Shown: positions 40,137-49,611 of the stretch, piece by piece
How positions within the stretch are numbered: position 1 is the first letter of the stretch
Layout of the letters: every line of letters starts with the position of its first letter
Source of the DNA: Cyclobacterium qasimii M12-11B
Lineage (GTDB): Bacteria; Bacteroidota; Bacteroidia; Cytophagales; Cyclobacteriaceae
DNA length: 60,796 nucleotides
Direction: 5' to 3'
Assembly (NCBI RefSeq): GCF_000427295.1
Contig: NZ_ATNM01000105.1
Span: 1 to 60,796, forward strand
Position numbers and translations under genes: made by a program
The notes under the pieces: generated by a model
The model's input: only the letters and a program-made list of their open reading frames with translations
What the model was told of the DNA's origin: nothing
The model's database searches: none

Positions 40137-41165
40137 TTACTTCTCCAACACATCCACACTATCTACCGGGCTCAGTTGAACTACCTCTTCCAGAAACTTT
40201 ATGCTTTCCTGTAGTACCTCGTCCCAACTTTCCGTTTTCAAACTTGAAGCGATCACATGGTCACCGGCCTCAGGGAAAGCTACTTTCCGCTTTTTGTCCT
40301 CAGGGGTACTTACACTGGCATACATGTCCAGCATGGCAGGAACTGATACCACCTTGTCCTGCTCTTCCTCATTTTTATAGTAATAGGCCAGAAACAGCGG
40401 TTGTTTGACTTTTTCAAAGGTTTCCTTGTTCATCTTACTTTTTAGCAGCACAGCCAGACTTGTATAGGCATTGATGTGCAGTTTTCTTGCCCAATACTTT
40501 CCTTCTTCGGCATCTCTTTCTACCACTTGCACACCATCTTTATTGGTCATGGTCATCTTCATCAACTGCTTCATCCAAGGCTGAAACAAGGGATCCAGCC
40601 GATCCTCATAGATCGCGATGCATGGAGAGTACAATACCAGCGAATGAATTTCAGGCCTTTCCTCAGCCAGAATCAATGACAAAGCGCCACCCATAGAGGT
40701 TCCTACTACAATCACGCTATCGCCCAATTGCCTGCTGATCATATAAGCCCTTCTTGCACCTTCCACCAGGCTTTTGGCATCCAGGTGTTCAAAGGCATTT
40801 GCTCGCTCTATGCCGTGCTCCGGTAGTCTGGCAAGGTAGAGGTTGGCACCAAAATGTTTGGCCAATTGCTGATGCACAGGATCACCTTCCATCTGGCTTG
40901 CACCAAAACCGTGTACGTAGAGAATACTGTAAGGGGTTTTCTCCTTTTTCTCAGGGTCAGCCCAGACAATTCGGGCTTCATTATTAGGTTTCAGGCCTTG
41001 CACAGAGTCTTCACCCTGCTTTATATAGGCTTCCAGTTCAGTGAGATTTGATGGCACTTCAGGATAAGTACCGGATAGGTCCTGAATGCTTTCTTTTGGT
41101 CCGAGCATATAAAAGATGACAATAAAGATGGCTGAACCCATCAGCCAGGGAAGGATTCTTTTCAT
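40137..41165 (-). CDS. Membrane-anchored alpha/beta-hydrolase (open frame continues from proC)
   Basis: Starting at the internal ATG 41165, the protein has an N-terminal anchor (KRILPWLMGSAIFIVIFYML) and a hydrolase domain: SILYVHGFGASQ (oxyanion region), VVGTSMGGALSLILA (nucleophile Ser in GTSMGG) and a late FPEAGDHVIASS with the catalytic His. Length 342 aa. As given, the frame is continuous with proC upstream, yielding a 610-aa fusion. The junction reads ...YEDIKNKI-MKRILPW with a normal start and anchor, and one A added to the run at 41173-41177 would end proC just before. I treat it as a separate gene, probably co-transcribed with proC. Confidence 0.78.
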   Translation of the reverse strand: MKRILPWLMGSAIFIVIFYMLGPKESIQDLSGTYPEVPSNLTELEAYIKQGEDSVQGLKPNNEARIVWADPEKKEKTPYSILYVHGFGASQMEGDPVHQQLAKHFGANLYLARLPEHGIERANAFEHLDAKSLVEGARRAYMISRQLGDSVIVVGTSMGGALSLILAEERPEIHSLVLYSPCIAIYEDRLDPLFQPWMKQLMKMTMTNKDGVQVVERDAEEGKYWARKLHINAYTSLAVLLKSKMNKETFEKVKQPLFLAYYYKNEEEQDKVVSVPAMLDMYASVSTPEDKKRKVAFPEAGDHVIASSLKTESWDEVLQESIKFLEEVVQLSPVDSVDVLEK

Positions 41166-41169
41166 GATT

Positions 41170-41969
41170 TTATTTTTGATGTCTTCGTATGAGGCGACTA
41201 CTCCTCGTACCATGGCAGAACTGAAGCCATGGTGCTCCATTTCATTTAAGCCCTTAATGGTAGAGCCTTTTGGCGTCGTTACCTTATCGATGGCTGCTTC
41301 AGGGTGAATGCCTTTCTGAATAATCAATTCAGCAGCACCTTTTACGGTCTGCGTCACAATTTTATTGGCTGTTTTGGCATCAAAGCCTATTTGGATCCCT
41401 CCCTGTGTCATGGCACGCATAAAGCGCAAGACAAAAGCAGTACCGCAAGCCCCCAATACAGTGGCCGCTTCCATCAGGTGTTCTTCTATGGTGATGCTAA
41501 TGCCTACACTGTTGAAGATGGCTATGACCGCATCTTCAGTTTTCTGGTCAAATCCATCACCGCAAATACAGGTAATGGATTCTTTAATATCTGCTGCAAT
41601 ATTGGGCATTACCCTGAACACGGTGGTGCCTGGTTCAAGTTCTTCCTTGATTGTCTGAAGGGTGACTCCTGCAGCCAGGGAGGCGATTACTTGCTTGTCT
41701 TTCTTTAATAATGGTTTTATTTCCTGCAGTACAGGTTGAATATTATAGGGTTTTAAACCCAGGATAACGAAGTCGGCATCTTTTACAGCCTCCTTATTGT
41801 CTGCCAATACGGTGACTCCCTGGGATTCCAGATAGAATAAACTTTCCGGATGCCTTTTAGTGACGATTAACCTTTTTCCATCAAACCCATCTGTACTCAA
41901 TAAGCCGTTAGCTATAGATAGCCCCAGGTTTCCGCAACCGATGATGGCTATTTTTGTATTATTGTCCAT
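41170..41969 (-). CDS. proC: Pyrroline-5-carboxylate reductase
   Basis: Catalyses the last step of proline synthesis, reducing P5C with NAD(P)H. Rossmann start IAIIGCGNLGLSIANGLL, FRVMPNIAADIKES, ACGTAFVLRFMRAMTQGG and the P5CR signature VTTPKGSTIKGLNEME then SSAMVRGVVASYEDI. About 266 aa after correction, the normal size. In the sequence as given there is no stop and the frame runs into the hydrolase. A stop (TAA 41172-41170) appears if the five-T run 41173-41177 is really six, giving ...YEDIKK. A genuine fusion is possible but less likely. Confidence 0.88.
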
Positions 41970-42038
41970 TTATATAATCCTTATTTAAAATCCAGCTCTA
42001 AATTTACTCATAATTTATGAGATTTCTGGAATGCCAAT

Positions 42039-43709
42039 TTATTTGATGGCTTGGATTTGTTGTGTGTAAATGTAAAAATTCGGGTCTACTTCAATGGAGG
42101 ATTTAGCTTCTAACTTATCAGTGCTTTTCCAGTCACTTTCCGGATCAATCCAATGCGCCTTTTCTTTTTGATTGATTTTAAGCGGCATGGCAAAATTGGC
42201 AACGGTATTTTCCCATCGGTAATACAATTTGTTATCCTTCCAGTAATATTGAAAAATCGGCACCTTTTCCGTTCGAAGGTACTGGTCAAAGAAAGAATGG
42301 AGTTGAAAGCCTATCTCCTCAGCCAAAAAGGTTTCTATATCAACTGTAGTTACCGTTTGATGGTAAAAAACCTGGTTCATTTTTCGTAAAATTCCTCTCC
42401 ATTTTTCATCATTGTCAATCCATTGTCGAAGGGTATGGAGGATATTGGCTCCTTTGAAATACATGTCGCCGGAACCCCGCTGATTTACATCATAATCCCC
42501 AATAATGGGGCCATCGTTTCTTATGATATTCCTAGCCCCTTGAAGGTATTGATTTCCGGCAATAACTCCATAGTGATAGTCTAGGAAAAGACTTTCCGAA
42601 TAAGTGGTGAAACTTTCATGAATCCACATGTCAGCAATGTCTTTATAGGTAATGTTATTGGCAAACCACTCATGTCCTGCTTCATGTATGATGATATAGT
42701 CAAAGGTAAGTCCCCAGCCTGTTTCACTAAAATCCTTGCCATTGTACCCATTGGCATAGCCATTGCCATAGGTGACAGCCGACTGGTGTTCCATGCCAAG
42801 ATAAGGCACTTCGATTAGCTTAAAACCATCCTCATAAAAAGGGTAGGGGCCAAACCAATGTTCGAAAGCCCGCATCAGTCGGGGTGCATCCCTAAATTGC
42901 ACCTTGGCTTTTTCGAGGTTTTCCTTTAGTACATAATAGTCCAGGCTCAATCGCCCTTTTTCACCCTGATACATTTCTGAAAAATGCGCATAATCTGCTA
43001 TGCTCAGGTTTACCCCATAATTGGCTATTGGATTGCTTACAAACCAGTGGTAAGTGCTTTTCTTGTCCTGGTGTTTTTCTATTTCACGAAGCCTGCCATT
43101 GGATACGTTCATAAGCGGATCGGGCACTTTTACACTGATCAGCATGCTATCAGGTTCGTCGTACATGTGGTCCTTACATGGCCACCAGAGACTAGCTCCA
43201 TCCCCTTGATTGGAATTTGCGATAAAGGGTTTTCCTTTCTCATCTTTTTCCCAGGTTAAACCACCAGTCCAGGGAGGGTTGGGACTTATTTTTGGGGTGC
43301 CGCTGTAGGTAACCTCCAGGAAATGTAAATCACCTTCCTTTTGATGCTCTACAAGGGTGACAAAATAGGCATTGCCATCCTTTTTAAAATCCAAAGACTT
43401 TCCATTTTGGGAAAAACCCTTAATTTTCATTGGCTGTTGCAAATCAATTTGCATTGTTTTCCCAGGCTTCAATACCTTGTAATATATGGTATTGCTTCCT
43501 TCAATGGATTTTTGTTTGGGATTGACCTCGATGTCGAGATGGTAATAAATCAGGTCCCACCATTCCCTTTCAGGGGTAATGCTTCCACGCAAGCTATCCT
43601 GTCTGGAATAAGTATGTCCTGAATGTTGGGCCATGCCCGAGGACATAGCTAATAGGGTGAAAAAAAGAAGCGTCAGGGCAAAGGTTATTTTTTGCAAAGG
43701 TTTTTTCAT
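42039..43709 (-). CDS. M1-family metallopeptidase (aminopeptidase)
   Basis: A 556-aa secreted zinc peptidase with signal peptide (MKKPLQKITFALTLLFF...GMAQ). After an N-terminal beta-domain come PYLGMEHQS (305-309 region, the counterpart of GAMEN) and the zinc motif HEAGHEWFAN with H342 and H346 and third ligand E365 (HESF), the HExxH-X18-E arrangement. The Tyr of the transition-state region is in the later RGSGDMYFKGAN segment. It is shorter than classical M1 enzymes and lacks the C-terminal helical domain, as in other Bacteroidota members. Probably trims peptides in the periplasm. It lies 15 bp downstream of the creatininase-family gene, likely co-transcribed. Confidence 0.93.
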   Translation of the reverse strand: MKKPLQKITFALTLLFFTLLAMSSGMAQHSGHTYSRQDSLRGSITPEREWWDLIYYHLDIEVNPKQKSIEGSNTIYYKVLKPGKTMQIDLQQPMKIKGFSQNGKSLDFKKDGNAYFVTLVEHQKEGDLHFLEVTYSGTPKISPNPPWTGGLTWEKDEKGKPFIANSNQGDGASLWWPCKDHMYDEPDSMLISVKVPDPLMNVSNGRLREIEKHQDKKSTYHWFVSNPIANYGVNLSIADYAHFSEMYQGEKGRLSLDYYVLKENLEKAKVQFRDAPRLMRAFEHWFGPYPFYEDGFKLIEVPYLGMEHQSAVTYGNGYANGYNGKDFSETGWGLTFDYIIIHEAGHEWFANNITYKDIADMWIHESFTTYSESLFLDYHYGVIAGNQYLQGARNIIRNDGPIIGDYDVNQRGSGDMYFKGANILHTLRQWIDNDEKWRGILRKMNQVFYHQTVTTVDIETFLAEEIGFQLHSFFDQYLRTEKVPIFQYYWKDNKLYYRWENTVANFAMPLKINQKEKAHWIDPESDWKSTDKLEAKSSIEVDPNFYIYTQQIQAIK

Positions 43710-43724
43710 TAACTGTTATAGGAT

Positions 43725-44486
43725 TTATTCATACCTGTCATTAACATCCAAATTTACCAACTCAATCATCAACTCTGCGATTTTTTGACTGGTATCCTTT
43801 AGGAAGCGTTCGCCTTTTTCAGCTGTAGAAGCTTTAGGGTTTCCGATTCCAGTATCTTCGGTGACCATGGACCATCTTCTTTCAGCCCAAGCCCAGCCTT
43901 CACGAATAGCTTTGACTTTTGATTTCTTGTCTTTACCCTCCCCAGCTTCATCTAGAGGTAGAACCAAATGACTGTGAAGGTGCATGATAAGACTGGTTTC
44001 CATTTCGTCAGCATGGTCTCCCATATGCTCAAAATATTGAGGCTTGTCCATGGCTTGAAACCAATTGCAGGTGCTGAAGAACATATCAGGAAATAACAAG
44101 CCTATTTCTCTCAGCATGGTTTTAAAATCATTGCCACCATGACTGTTTAAAATTAGCAGTTTAGGAATTCCTTGTCGATGTAAAACCGTTATTAAGTCTT
44201 TCAAAATGGCCAATTGAGTGCTTGGGTTTAGGTTCATGTCCAAGTAGATGTCCGATTGGCCCGTGTTTACACCAAAAGGTATGGTAGGCAGTATCATCAC
44301 TTTCGCCCCGGCTTCCCAGGCTATCTTACCGGCAGCAGCTCCAAACGCATCTGCTTCATAGACATCTGTCCCATAGGGAAGGTGGTAATTATGGGCTTCA
44401 GTAGCTCCCCAAGGCAATACTGCCAACTCAATTTTTTCTTCTTTAAGTGCTTTCCAGTTCGTTTCAGCCAGGATGTAAGGTCTCAT
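43725..44486 (-). CDS. Creatininase-family amidohydrolase
   Basis: A 253-aa protein with the creatininase fold's metal ligands: LPWGATEAHNYHLPYGTDVYEAD (Glu, His, Asp), ILNSHGGNDFK and GDHADEMETS (His/Glu). Family members hydrolyse cyclic amides (creatinine, mycofactocin precursor cleavage, formamidopyrimidine deformylation); this sub-branch in Bacteroidota has no defined substrate. Cytoplasmic, no signal peptide. It precedes the M1 peptidase on the same strand and is divergent from the TIM-barrel protein. Confidence 0.9.
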   Translation of the reverse strand: MRPYILAETNWKALKEEKIELAVLPWGATEAHNYHLPYGTDVYEADAFGAAAGKIAWEAGAKVMILPTIPFGVNTGQSDIYLDMNLNPSTQLAILKDLITVLHRQGIPKLLILNSHGGNDFKTMLREIGLLFPDMFFSTCNWFQAMDKPQYFEHMGDHADEMETSLIMHLHSHLVLPLDEAGEGKDKKSKVKAIREGWAWAERRWSMVTEDTGIGNPKASTAEKGERFLKDTSQKIAELMIELVNLDVNDRYE

Positions 44487-44642
44487 TGATAAAATGTTTT
44501 GGATGAGGCATATTTTCTAAAAATGTAAATAAACCATAAATTTTTAGAATTCCCATCCCTAAAATTCCTTAGTTCCCTTTATATTGCGGGTATAAAATGT
44601 AACGCTGACAATAAACAATAGAATAAAATAAACCATCTTATC

Positions 44643-45494
44643 ATGTCACAAACAAAAAACAATAGAAGAGACTTTGTTAAAAAAAGTATCTTAGGAACAG
44701 TTGGAGGGGTAGTTTTGGCTGGATCCAACCTGAAAGCTGAAACCCTGCCTTTTGCCAAACCAGCAGACCTTAAATTGGCATTTGCGGGTTATACTTTTAA
44801 AAATTTCGATCTTGATGAAACCATAAAAATGATACAAAAAGTAGATGTAAACTACCTTTGTATCAAGGATTTTCATTTGCCTTTGGATAGTACGGATGCA
44901 GAAATTGCCTCCTTTCACAAGCGCTTGGCAGATGCGGACATTAAAGGTTATGCGGTAGGTCCTATCTATTCTAAAACGCAAGAGGCCTTAGACATAGCAT
45001 TCGATTATGCCAAAAAGGTTGGTGTAGACATGATTGTAGGCATTCCAAGTATAGAAGATTTACCTTACCTAGATGGCAAAGTAAAAGAATACAATATTAG
45101 GTTTGCCATACATAATCATGGTCCTGAAGATAAATTGTATCCAAATGCCACCGTTATCATGAGCCATATTAAAGATTTGGATGAACGAATCGGGATGTGT
45201 TTTGATATTGGACACAATATGCGTGATGGACATGATCCTGTAGCAGACATTAAAAAATACAAAAGCCGCATCTTTGATTTGCACCTGAAAAATGTTTCTA
45301 AGGCAGAGGCTGATGGCAAAACAGTTGAGCTTGGAAGAGGCGTTATCGATATTCCTGCAGTGGTGAAAATGCTTGCAAAAACCAATTATGAAGGACATTT
45401 AGCCATGGAATATGAAAAAGACATGAAAGCTCCAATGGCCGGTATTGCTGAATCGGTAGGTTATTACAGAGGCGTAGTGGATGCCTTAGGCTGA
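44643..45494 (+). CDS. Tat-exported sugar phosphate isomerase/epimerase-like TIM-barrel protein
   Basis: A 283-aa protein with a Tat leader (NNRRDFVKKSILGTVGGVVLAG). The AP-endonuclease-2-like barrel has metal ligands in RFAIHNHGPED, GMCFDIGHNMRDG, IFDLHLKNV and LAMEYEKD, the EDHE-type set of xylose isomerase-like sugar epimerases. Export through Tat suggests a folded metalloprotein in the periplasm. Substrate unknown; relatives occur in Bacteroidota inositol- and hexose-oxidation clusters. Closed by a terminator shared with the convergent amidohydrolase. Confidence 0.9.
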   Translation: MSQTKNNRRDFVKKSILGTVGGVVLAGSNLKAETLPFAKPADLKLAFAGYTFKNFDLDETIKMIQKVDVNYLCIKDFHLPLDSTDAEIASFHKRLADADIKGYAVGPIYSKTQEALDIAFDYAKKVGVDMIVGIPSIEDLPYLDGKVKEYNIRFAIHNHGPEDKLYPNATVIMSHIKDLDERIGMCFDIGHNMRDGHDPVADIKKYKSRIFDLHLKNVSKAEADGKTVELGRGVIDIPAVVKMLAKTNYEGHLAMEYEKDMKAPMAGIAESVGYYRGVVDALG

Positions 45495-45509
45495 AAATGA
45501 ATTGCCATT

Positions 45510-45556
45510 AAAAAACACGGGTAGCTCAACTATAGTAGGGCTACTCGTATTTTTTT
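45510..45556. terminator. Bidirectional terminator between convergent genes
   Basis: AAAAAACACGGGTAGC...GCTACTCGTATTTTTTT: a 9-bp stem (one wobble) flanked by an A-tract and a T-tract. It overlaps the amidohydrolase stop codon. Confidence 0.8.
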
Positions 45557-46911
45557 GCAATTTCCTTAAGTGTTTCTTTAATCGTTTTTTCATCAATCCA
45601 CTGCCCTCTGGCCATTACTCCTAGTGGCTTCTTTAAGTTAGTCAGATCATCCAGCGGGTTTTCCTTAAGCAGAATCAAATCCGCTTCCTTTCCTTCTTCT
45701 ATTTCACCGAAGTTCCCGTCAAAAAATAGGGCTGGGTTAATTGTTCCCGTTTGTAGTATTTCTAGTGGCCTCAAGCCAGCAGTTAGCATTCCTTGCATTT
45801 CATGGTGGATTGAAAATCCAGGAACATTAAAGACCTGAGGAGCATCGGAGCCCAGAAGCAAACCCTGACCATCCTCGTGCAAGGCTTTGATCAATTGATA
45901 CCGTAATTGATTGAATTGCTTCCATTTTGCCTCATCGAAATTGTCAGCTTTGGTCAGGTTATTTTTACTGTTCACCCATTTCTCCCTGGTTTCGGGGCTC
46001 ATGTATTGCATTTCTTCCTGGGAAACCAATTCTTCAGCCGGAATTGGGGAGAACCAACGCTCAAAAAGAGACTGTGTAGGGACTACCCATACCTTGTTTT
46101 TTTTGCTTAAAGCTACCAATTCAGGGATTGTATTTGGGTCGGCTAATTCTGTAAAGTTATAGCCAAAGAAACCATTTTCCGTAGGGTTAACGCCTGCTGA
46201 TTCTGGAACCAAACCTTCAATAAATCCGTCGACATGATCAATTGTTTGATAGGAATTGGTCAATGCATGTCTGACCCTGACCAAATTGGAAACATGTCCA
46301 GCAAAGGGTATCCCATATTCCATCGAGGCCACCACAATGGTATCAAATACATGTTTTCTGATACCCGGATGGAGTTTTAGAAAATCGTAACCTGCTTTTG
46401 CATAGTTTCTGACCTTTTTGCGTGCTTCCTCCGGAGTAGGTACGGTATTCCCATTTAATGAAGGGCTGGAAGTAAAGATTCTTGGAGATAGAATTTCCTG
46501 GTTTGCTGCTTTCTCTCTTAAAGGAAGGTGAACATCATTTCCAAGCATGCCTCTAATGGTGGTGACCCCATTGGAAAGGTACAAGAACAGGGTTTCTTGC
46601 ACCAAGGGATCATCCCATGGTTTGTCTGGAATGTGGGCATGCATTTCTGCTAATCCTGGAAGTAGATAATTTCCTTTGCCTTCTATTACTGTGGCCTGGG
46701 CAAAATCCACTTCTTCCTCCAGGGAGAGTATCTGCTCAATTTCTTTTCCATTAATGATGACATGAGCAGGAGTGATGGCTCCCGATCTGACATCTACTAT
46801 ATTTACTTCCTTAAAAACGATCTGATCAGCCGTTAAAACCTGGCTTTCTTTTTTAGTAGTACAACCGAAAATGGTTATTATCAGTAAAAGGTTAAGCAAA
46901 TGATTTTTCAT
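45541..46911 (-). CDS. Amidohydrolase-family lipoprotein
   Basis: A 456-aa metal-dependent hydrolase with lipoprotein signal (MKNHLLNLLLIITIFGC). Metal-binding motifs: LPGLAEMHAHIP (HxH; the leading Leu-Pro-Gly is typical), ...FAGHVSN (His), and LLLGSDAPQVF (Asp). The C-terminal GEIEEGKEADLILLKENPL is the diagnostic end of the beta-domain. Like other exported members it may act on dipeptides or amides; substrate not known. The last codons overlap the shared terminator. Confidence 0.92.
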   Translation of the reverse strand: MKNHLLNLLLIITIFGCTTKKESQVLTADQIVFKEVNIVDVRSGAITPAHVIINGKEIEQILSLEEEVDFAQATVIEGKGNYLLPGLAEMHAHIPDKPWDDPLVQETLFLYLSNGVTTIRGMLGNDVHLPLREKAANQEILSPRIFTSSPSLNGNTVPTPEEARKKVRNYAKAGYDFLKLHPGIRKHVFDTIVVASMEYGIPFAGHVSNLVRVRHALTNSYQTIDHVDGFIEGLVPESAGVNPTENGFFGYNFTELADPNTIPELVALSKKNKVWVVPTQSLFERWFSPIPAEELVSQEEMQYMSPETREKWVNSKNNLTKADNFDEAKWKQFNQLRYQLIKALHEDGQGLLLGSDAPQVFNVPGFSIHHEMQGMLTAGLRPLEILQTGTINPALFFDGNFGEIEEGKEADLILLKENPLDDLTNLKKPLGVMARGQWIDEKTIKETLKEIAKKYE

Positions 46912-46956
46912 GAAATGCTATCGTTTTCTGGTTAGCGGATATATTTCTGGTTTAAT

Positions 46957-47934
46957 TTATACCAACAGTAAAATTTTACCGATATGCTTGGAACTCTCTA
47001 GTAGTTTGTGTGCCTCGGATGCCTCTTCTAGTGGGAAAGCTGTGTGAATAACAGGTTTGATTTTATCTGGAAATAAAGGCCAAATTCTCGCCATTAATTG
47101 GGTAGCGATATGTCCTTTGTATTCCTTCGACTGAGGCCTAAGGGTAGATCCTGTGAGTACCAGTTCCCTGGTCATTATTCGAAGTAAATCTACTTCCCCA
47201 ATTTTGTTCTTCATGGCATTGATCATGACTAACCGCCCTTTCCGGTTCAATAGGCGAAGGTTTTTGAGGGTGTATTCTCCACCGACCATGTCCAGAATTA
47301 TATCTATTCCTTTTGTGCCAAGGGCTTCTTTGATGGCTATTTCGAAGTCTTGTTCCTTGTAATTGATCGCCAGACTGGCACCCAGTTCAAGGCAGGTTTC
47401 ACATTTTTCTGCAGAACCTGCGGTAACTACTGCTTGACCATTCATGGCTGTGATCATTTGTATGGCGGCGACTCCAATACCACTGCTTCCTCCATGGATG
47501 AGGACGGTTTCATCTTTTTTGAATTTGCCAATTTCAAAAACATTGTTCCAAACCGTAAAAAAGGTTTCTGGAAGGGAAGCTGCTTCTTCTAGACTAAGCC
47601 CCTCAGGAATAGTCAAACATTGCTCCTGTGGGGCAGATGCATATTCCGCATAACCACCCCCACTTATCAAAGCGCATATTTCGTCCCCGATTTCCCAAGT
47701 CTTTACATTTTCGCCAAATCCAGCCACCCAGCCTGATACTTCCAGTCCTGGGATATCCTTTGATGCACCTTCAGGGGCAGGATAATTTCCTTGCCGCTGC
47801 GCTATATCAGGCCTGTTGATCCCGGCTGCCCTTACTTTTATTAAAATTTCATCTTGTCCAATTTCTGGTATATCCCTTACTGTGATTTTTAAAACCTCAG
47901 GTCCTCCAGGTTGTGTGATAACTACTGCTTTCAT
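46957..47934 (-). CDS. NAD(P)H quinone oxidoreductase, zeta-crystallin/PIG3 type
   Basis: A 325-aa medium-chain dehydrogenase/reductase without zinc ligands. MKAVVITQPGGPEVLKI at the start, IPGLEVSGWVAGFGENV, and the NADP-binding loop LIHGGSSGIGVAAIQM; LGASLAINYKEQDF follows. The pattern is that of TP53I3/PIG3-like quinone reductases. It is 3 bp downstream of the universal stress protein gene, so the two are probably co-transcribed, suggesting a stress or redox role. Confidence 0.92.
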   Translation of the reverse strand: MKAVVITQPGGPEVLKITVRDIPEIGQDEILIKVRAAGINRPDIAQRQGNYPAPEGASKDIPGLEVSGWVAGFGENVKTWEIGDEICALISGGGYAEYASAPQEQCLTIPEGLSLEEAASLPETFFTVWNNVFEIGKFKKDETVLIHGGSSGIGVAAIQMITAMNGQAVVTAGSAEKCETCLELGASLAINYKEQDFEIAIKEALGTKGIDIILDMVGGEYTLKNLRLLNRKGRLVMINAMKNKIGEVDLLRIMTRELVLTGSTLRPQSKEYKGHIATQLMARIWPLFPDKIKPVIHTAFPLEEASEAHKLLESSKHIGKILLLV

Positions 47935-47937
47935 AAT

Positions 47938-48738
47938 CTATTTGATGACCAAAAGTGGAATATGTGTGTGGTAAACCATTTTCGCACTGTGGCTATGTTT
48001 GAAAATAAAATCGAGAAAGCCTCTGTCCTTGGAAAACATGACCAGTAAGCTATCTGACTTATTCTTGATATAATTTTCTAACCCTTTATCTGTATTTACT
48101 TCTTGAAGTTTTTCAAAACTAAACTCACTGTCTGGGAAATTCTCATTTAGATAGGCTTCCAAACCTTTAAAAATGATGTTTTTATTGAAATCCGGCTTAT
48201 TTTCAACATGAATAATTTTATAGGGCAAGTTCCATGTTTCTGTAAGAGTAATCAGTTTTTTAAAAATACCTTCCTTTTCATTTTTCAAATCAACGGCTAC
48301 TTTGATGTTTTTTATGCTTTCGAAAGAAGAACAAAATGGTACGGCTATAACAGGTATTGCACTTTCCTTGATAACTGTGGCAGTATTTGAGCCTATAAGA
48401 TTTTTCTTAATCCCACTAGCGCCCTGAGTACCCATGATGATAAGATCATAATCACCGTTATTGGCAGTAGTGAAAATGGCAGTGGAGACCGTTCCTTGGA
48501 TAATTTTGAAATCAATGTCTACGGCATCTCCTATTTTTTCTTTTATTCTCTTTAATTCAGATTTGGCATTATTTTCGATTGTTTGAGCCATTCTAACAGC
48601 TTCGGCTGCAAAGTCATAGACGGCAAAATAGGAGAAGATTAACGTGATGGAAGAACATTGTTGGTGGGCATAGGCCACAGCAAATGCCAGTGCATTGTCT
48701 GCATTTTCTGAGAAATCAGTTGGAACAAGGATCTTCAT
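47938..48738 (-). CDS. Universal stress protein, tandem UspA domains
   Basis: A 266-aa cytoplasmic protein made of two UspA folds. The first (MKILVPTDFSENADNALAFAVAYA...) has the ATP-binding signature GTQGASGIKKNLIGSNTATVI. The second half (from ~145) is degenerate: it ends FKHSHSAKMVYHTHIPLLVI but lacks the G-2x-G-9x-G(S/T) loop. Two-domain Usp proteins of this form are common in Bacteroidota. In an operon with the quinone reductase. Confidence 0.92.
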   Translation of the reverse strand: MKILVPTDFSENADNALAFAVAYAHQQCSSITLIFSYFAVYDFAAEAVRMAQTIENNAKSELKRIKEKIGDAVDIDFKIIQGTVSTAIFTTANNGDYDLIIMGTQGASGIKKNLIGSNTATVIKESAIPVIAVPFCSSFESIKNIKVAVDLKNEKEGIFKKLITLTETWNLPYKIIHVENKPDFNKNIIFKGLEAYLNENFPDSEFSFEKLQEVNTDKGLENYIKNKSDSLLVMFSKDRGFLDFIFKHSHSAKMVYHTHIPLLVIK

Positions 48739-48841
48739 AGTGAGCTTATAGTTTCCATTAAGTTAATGAATATTAATCTAATTTACACAATGATTTAAAT
48801 CATATATCTTTGTGTGATAGAAGCATCAAACTTAAAAAATT

Positions 48842-49357
48842 ATGTTCGAATATAATAAAGACAAACACTATCCAAAGGAAACTGAAAGTAGAGTGGTCAT
48901 TAGGTTTCAGGATTGTGATCCTTTACAGCATCTCAATAATGCGAAGTATTTCGATTATTTTTTCAATGCCAGGGAGGATCAGGTTCCTAAACTATATGGT
49001 GTGGAGATGATGGATTTTATCCGGAAATACCAGGCTGCATGGGTGGTTTACAACCACAACATTTCCTATATCAGGCCAGCGCGTGTAGGCGAGTGGATCA
49101 GGATAATGAGCAGGGTAATATGGCATGACCATCATACGGTGATCGTTGAGTATTACATGACGGATGACAATAAGGAGGAGCTAAAAACATTGATGTGGAC
49201 CACTATGCGCTATGTAGACATGAAACAGGGTAAATCCTTGGACCATTCAGGCGCTGTCAAAGATTTTTTATTGGCAACTACTGATGAGGTGGATATGAAT
49301 GAAACTACATTCAAATCTAGAATTAAAGATATCAAAACAAACCTTTTAAAACCTTAA
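48842..49357 (+). CDS. Acyl-CoA thioesterase, hotdog fold (YbgC/FadM type)
   Basis: A 171-aa protein with the 4HBT pattern: VVIRFQDCDPLQHLNNAKYFDYFFNARED, in which the Asp of QDCD and the HLNN loop form the active region, then RPARVGEWIRIMSRVIWHDHHT. It hydrolyses acyl-CoA thioesters; the preferred chain is unknown. Divergent from the Usp gene. Confidence 0.9.
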   Translation: MFEYNKDKHYPKETESRVVIRFQDCDPLQHLNNAKYFDYFFNAREDQVPKLYGVEMMDFIRKYQAAWVVYNHNISYIRPARVGEWIRIMSRVIWHDHHTVIVEYYMTDDNKEELKTLMWTTMRYVDMKQGKSLDHSGAVKDFLLATTDEVDMNETTFKSRIKDIKTNLLKP

Positions 49358-49365
49358 AGAGGTCG

Positions 49366-49540
49366 TGATTTTGTTGCAGTAAAAAGGCCACAATACCACC
49401 GGAAATATTTATCGTTAACCACTTAACCAGGAGCTTACACTCTTGGTTTTGTTATTTTGCCCAATGGGGCTATTGGAATGTCAGGAATCAATTAAACCCT
49501 TCAATTCCTTGTGATAACTGTAAGTCACTATAGGGTTAGA
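49366..49540. repeat. Dispersed REP-like repeat, copy A
   Basis: Shares with copy B (50896-51082) in the same order: GCAxxAAAAAGxCACAATACC, GCTxACACxCxTGxxTTTGxTATTTxGCCC, the small palindrome CCAATGGGGCTA/CCATTGGGGCTA, TTTCAATTCCTT and TATAGxGTTAG. Overall similarity is imperfect, as expected of old non-coding repeats. The GCCCC-AT-TGGGG core resembles REP elements mobilised by RAYT transposases in Bacteroidota. Confidence 0.65.
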
Positions 49541-49611
49541 TGGAAATTAGAAATAGGATTGATAACCTTCAATAGGGAACATAAGGTCTATTTCCTATTT
49601 CAATATAAGGT

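Noticed and set aside
41304-41708. 134-codon plus-strand frame
   Set aside because: Antisense to proC; no motifs.
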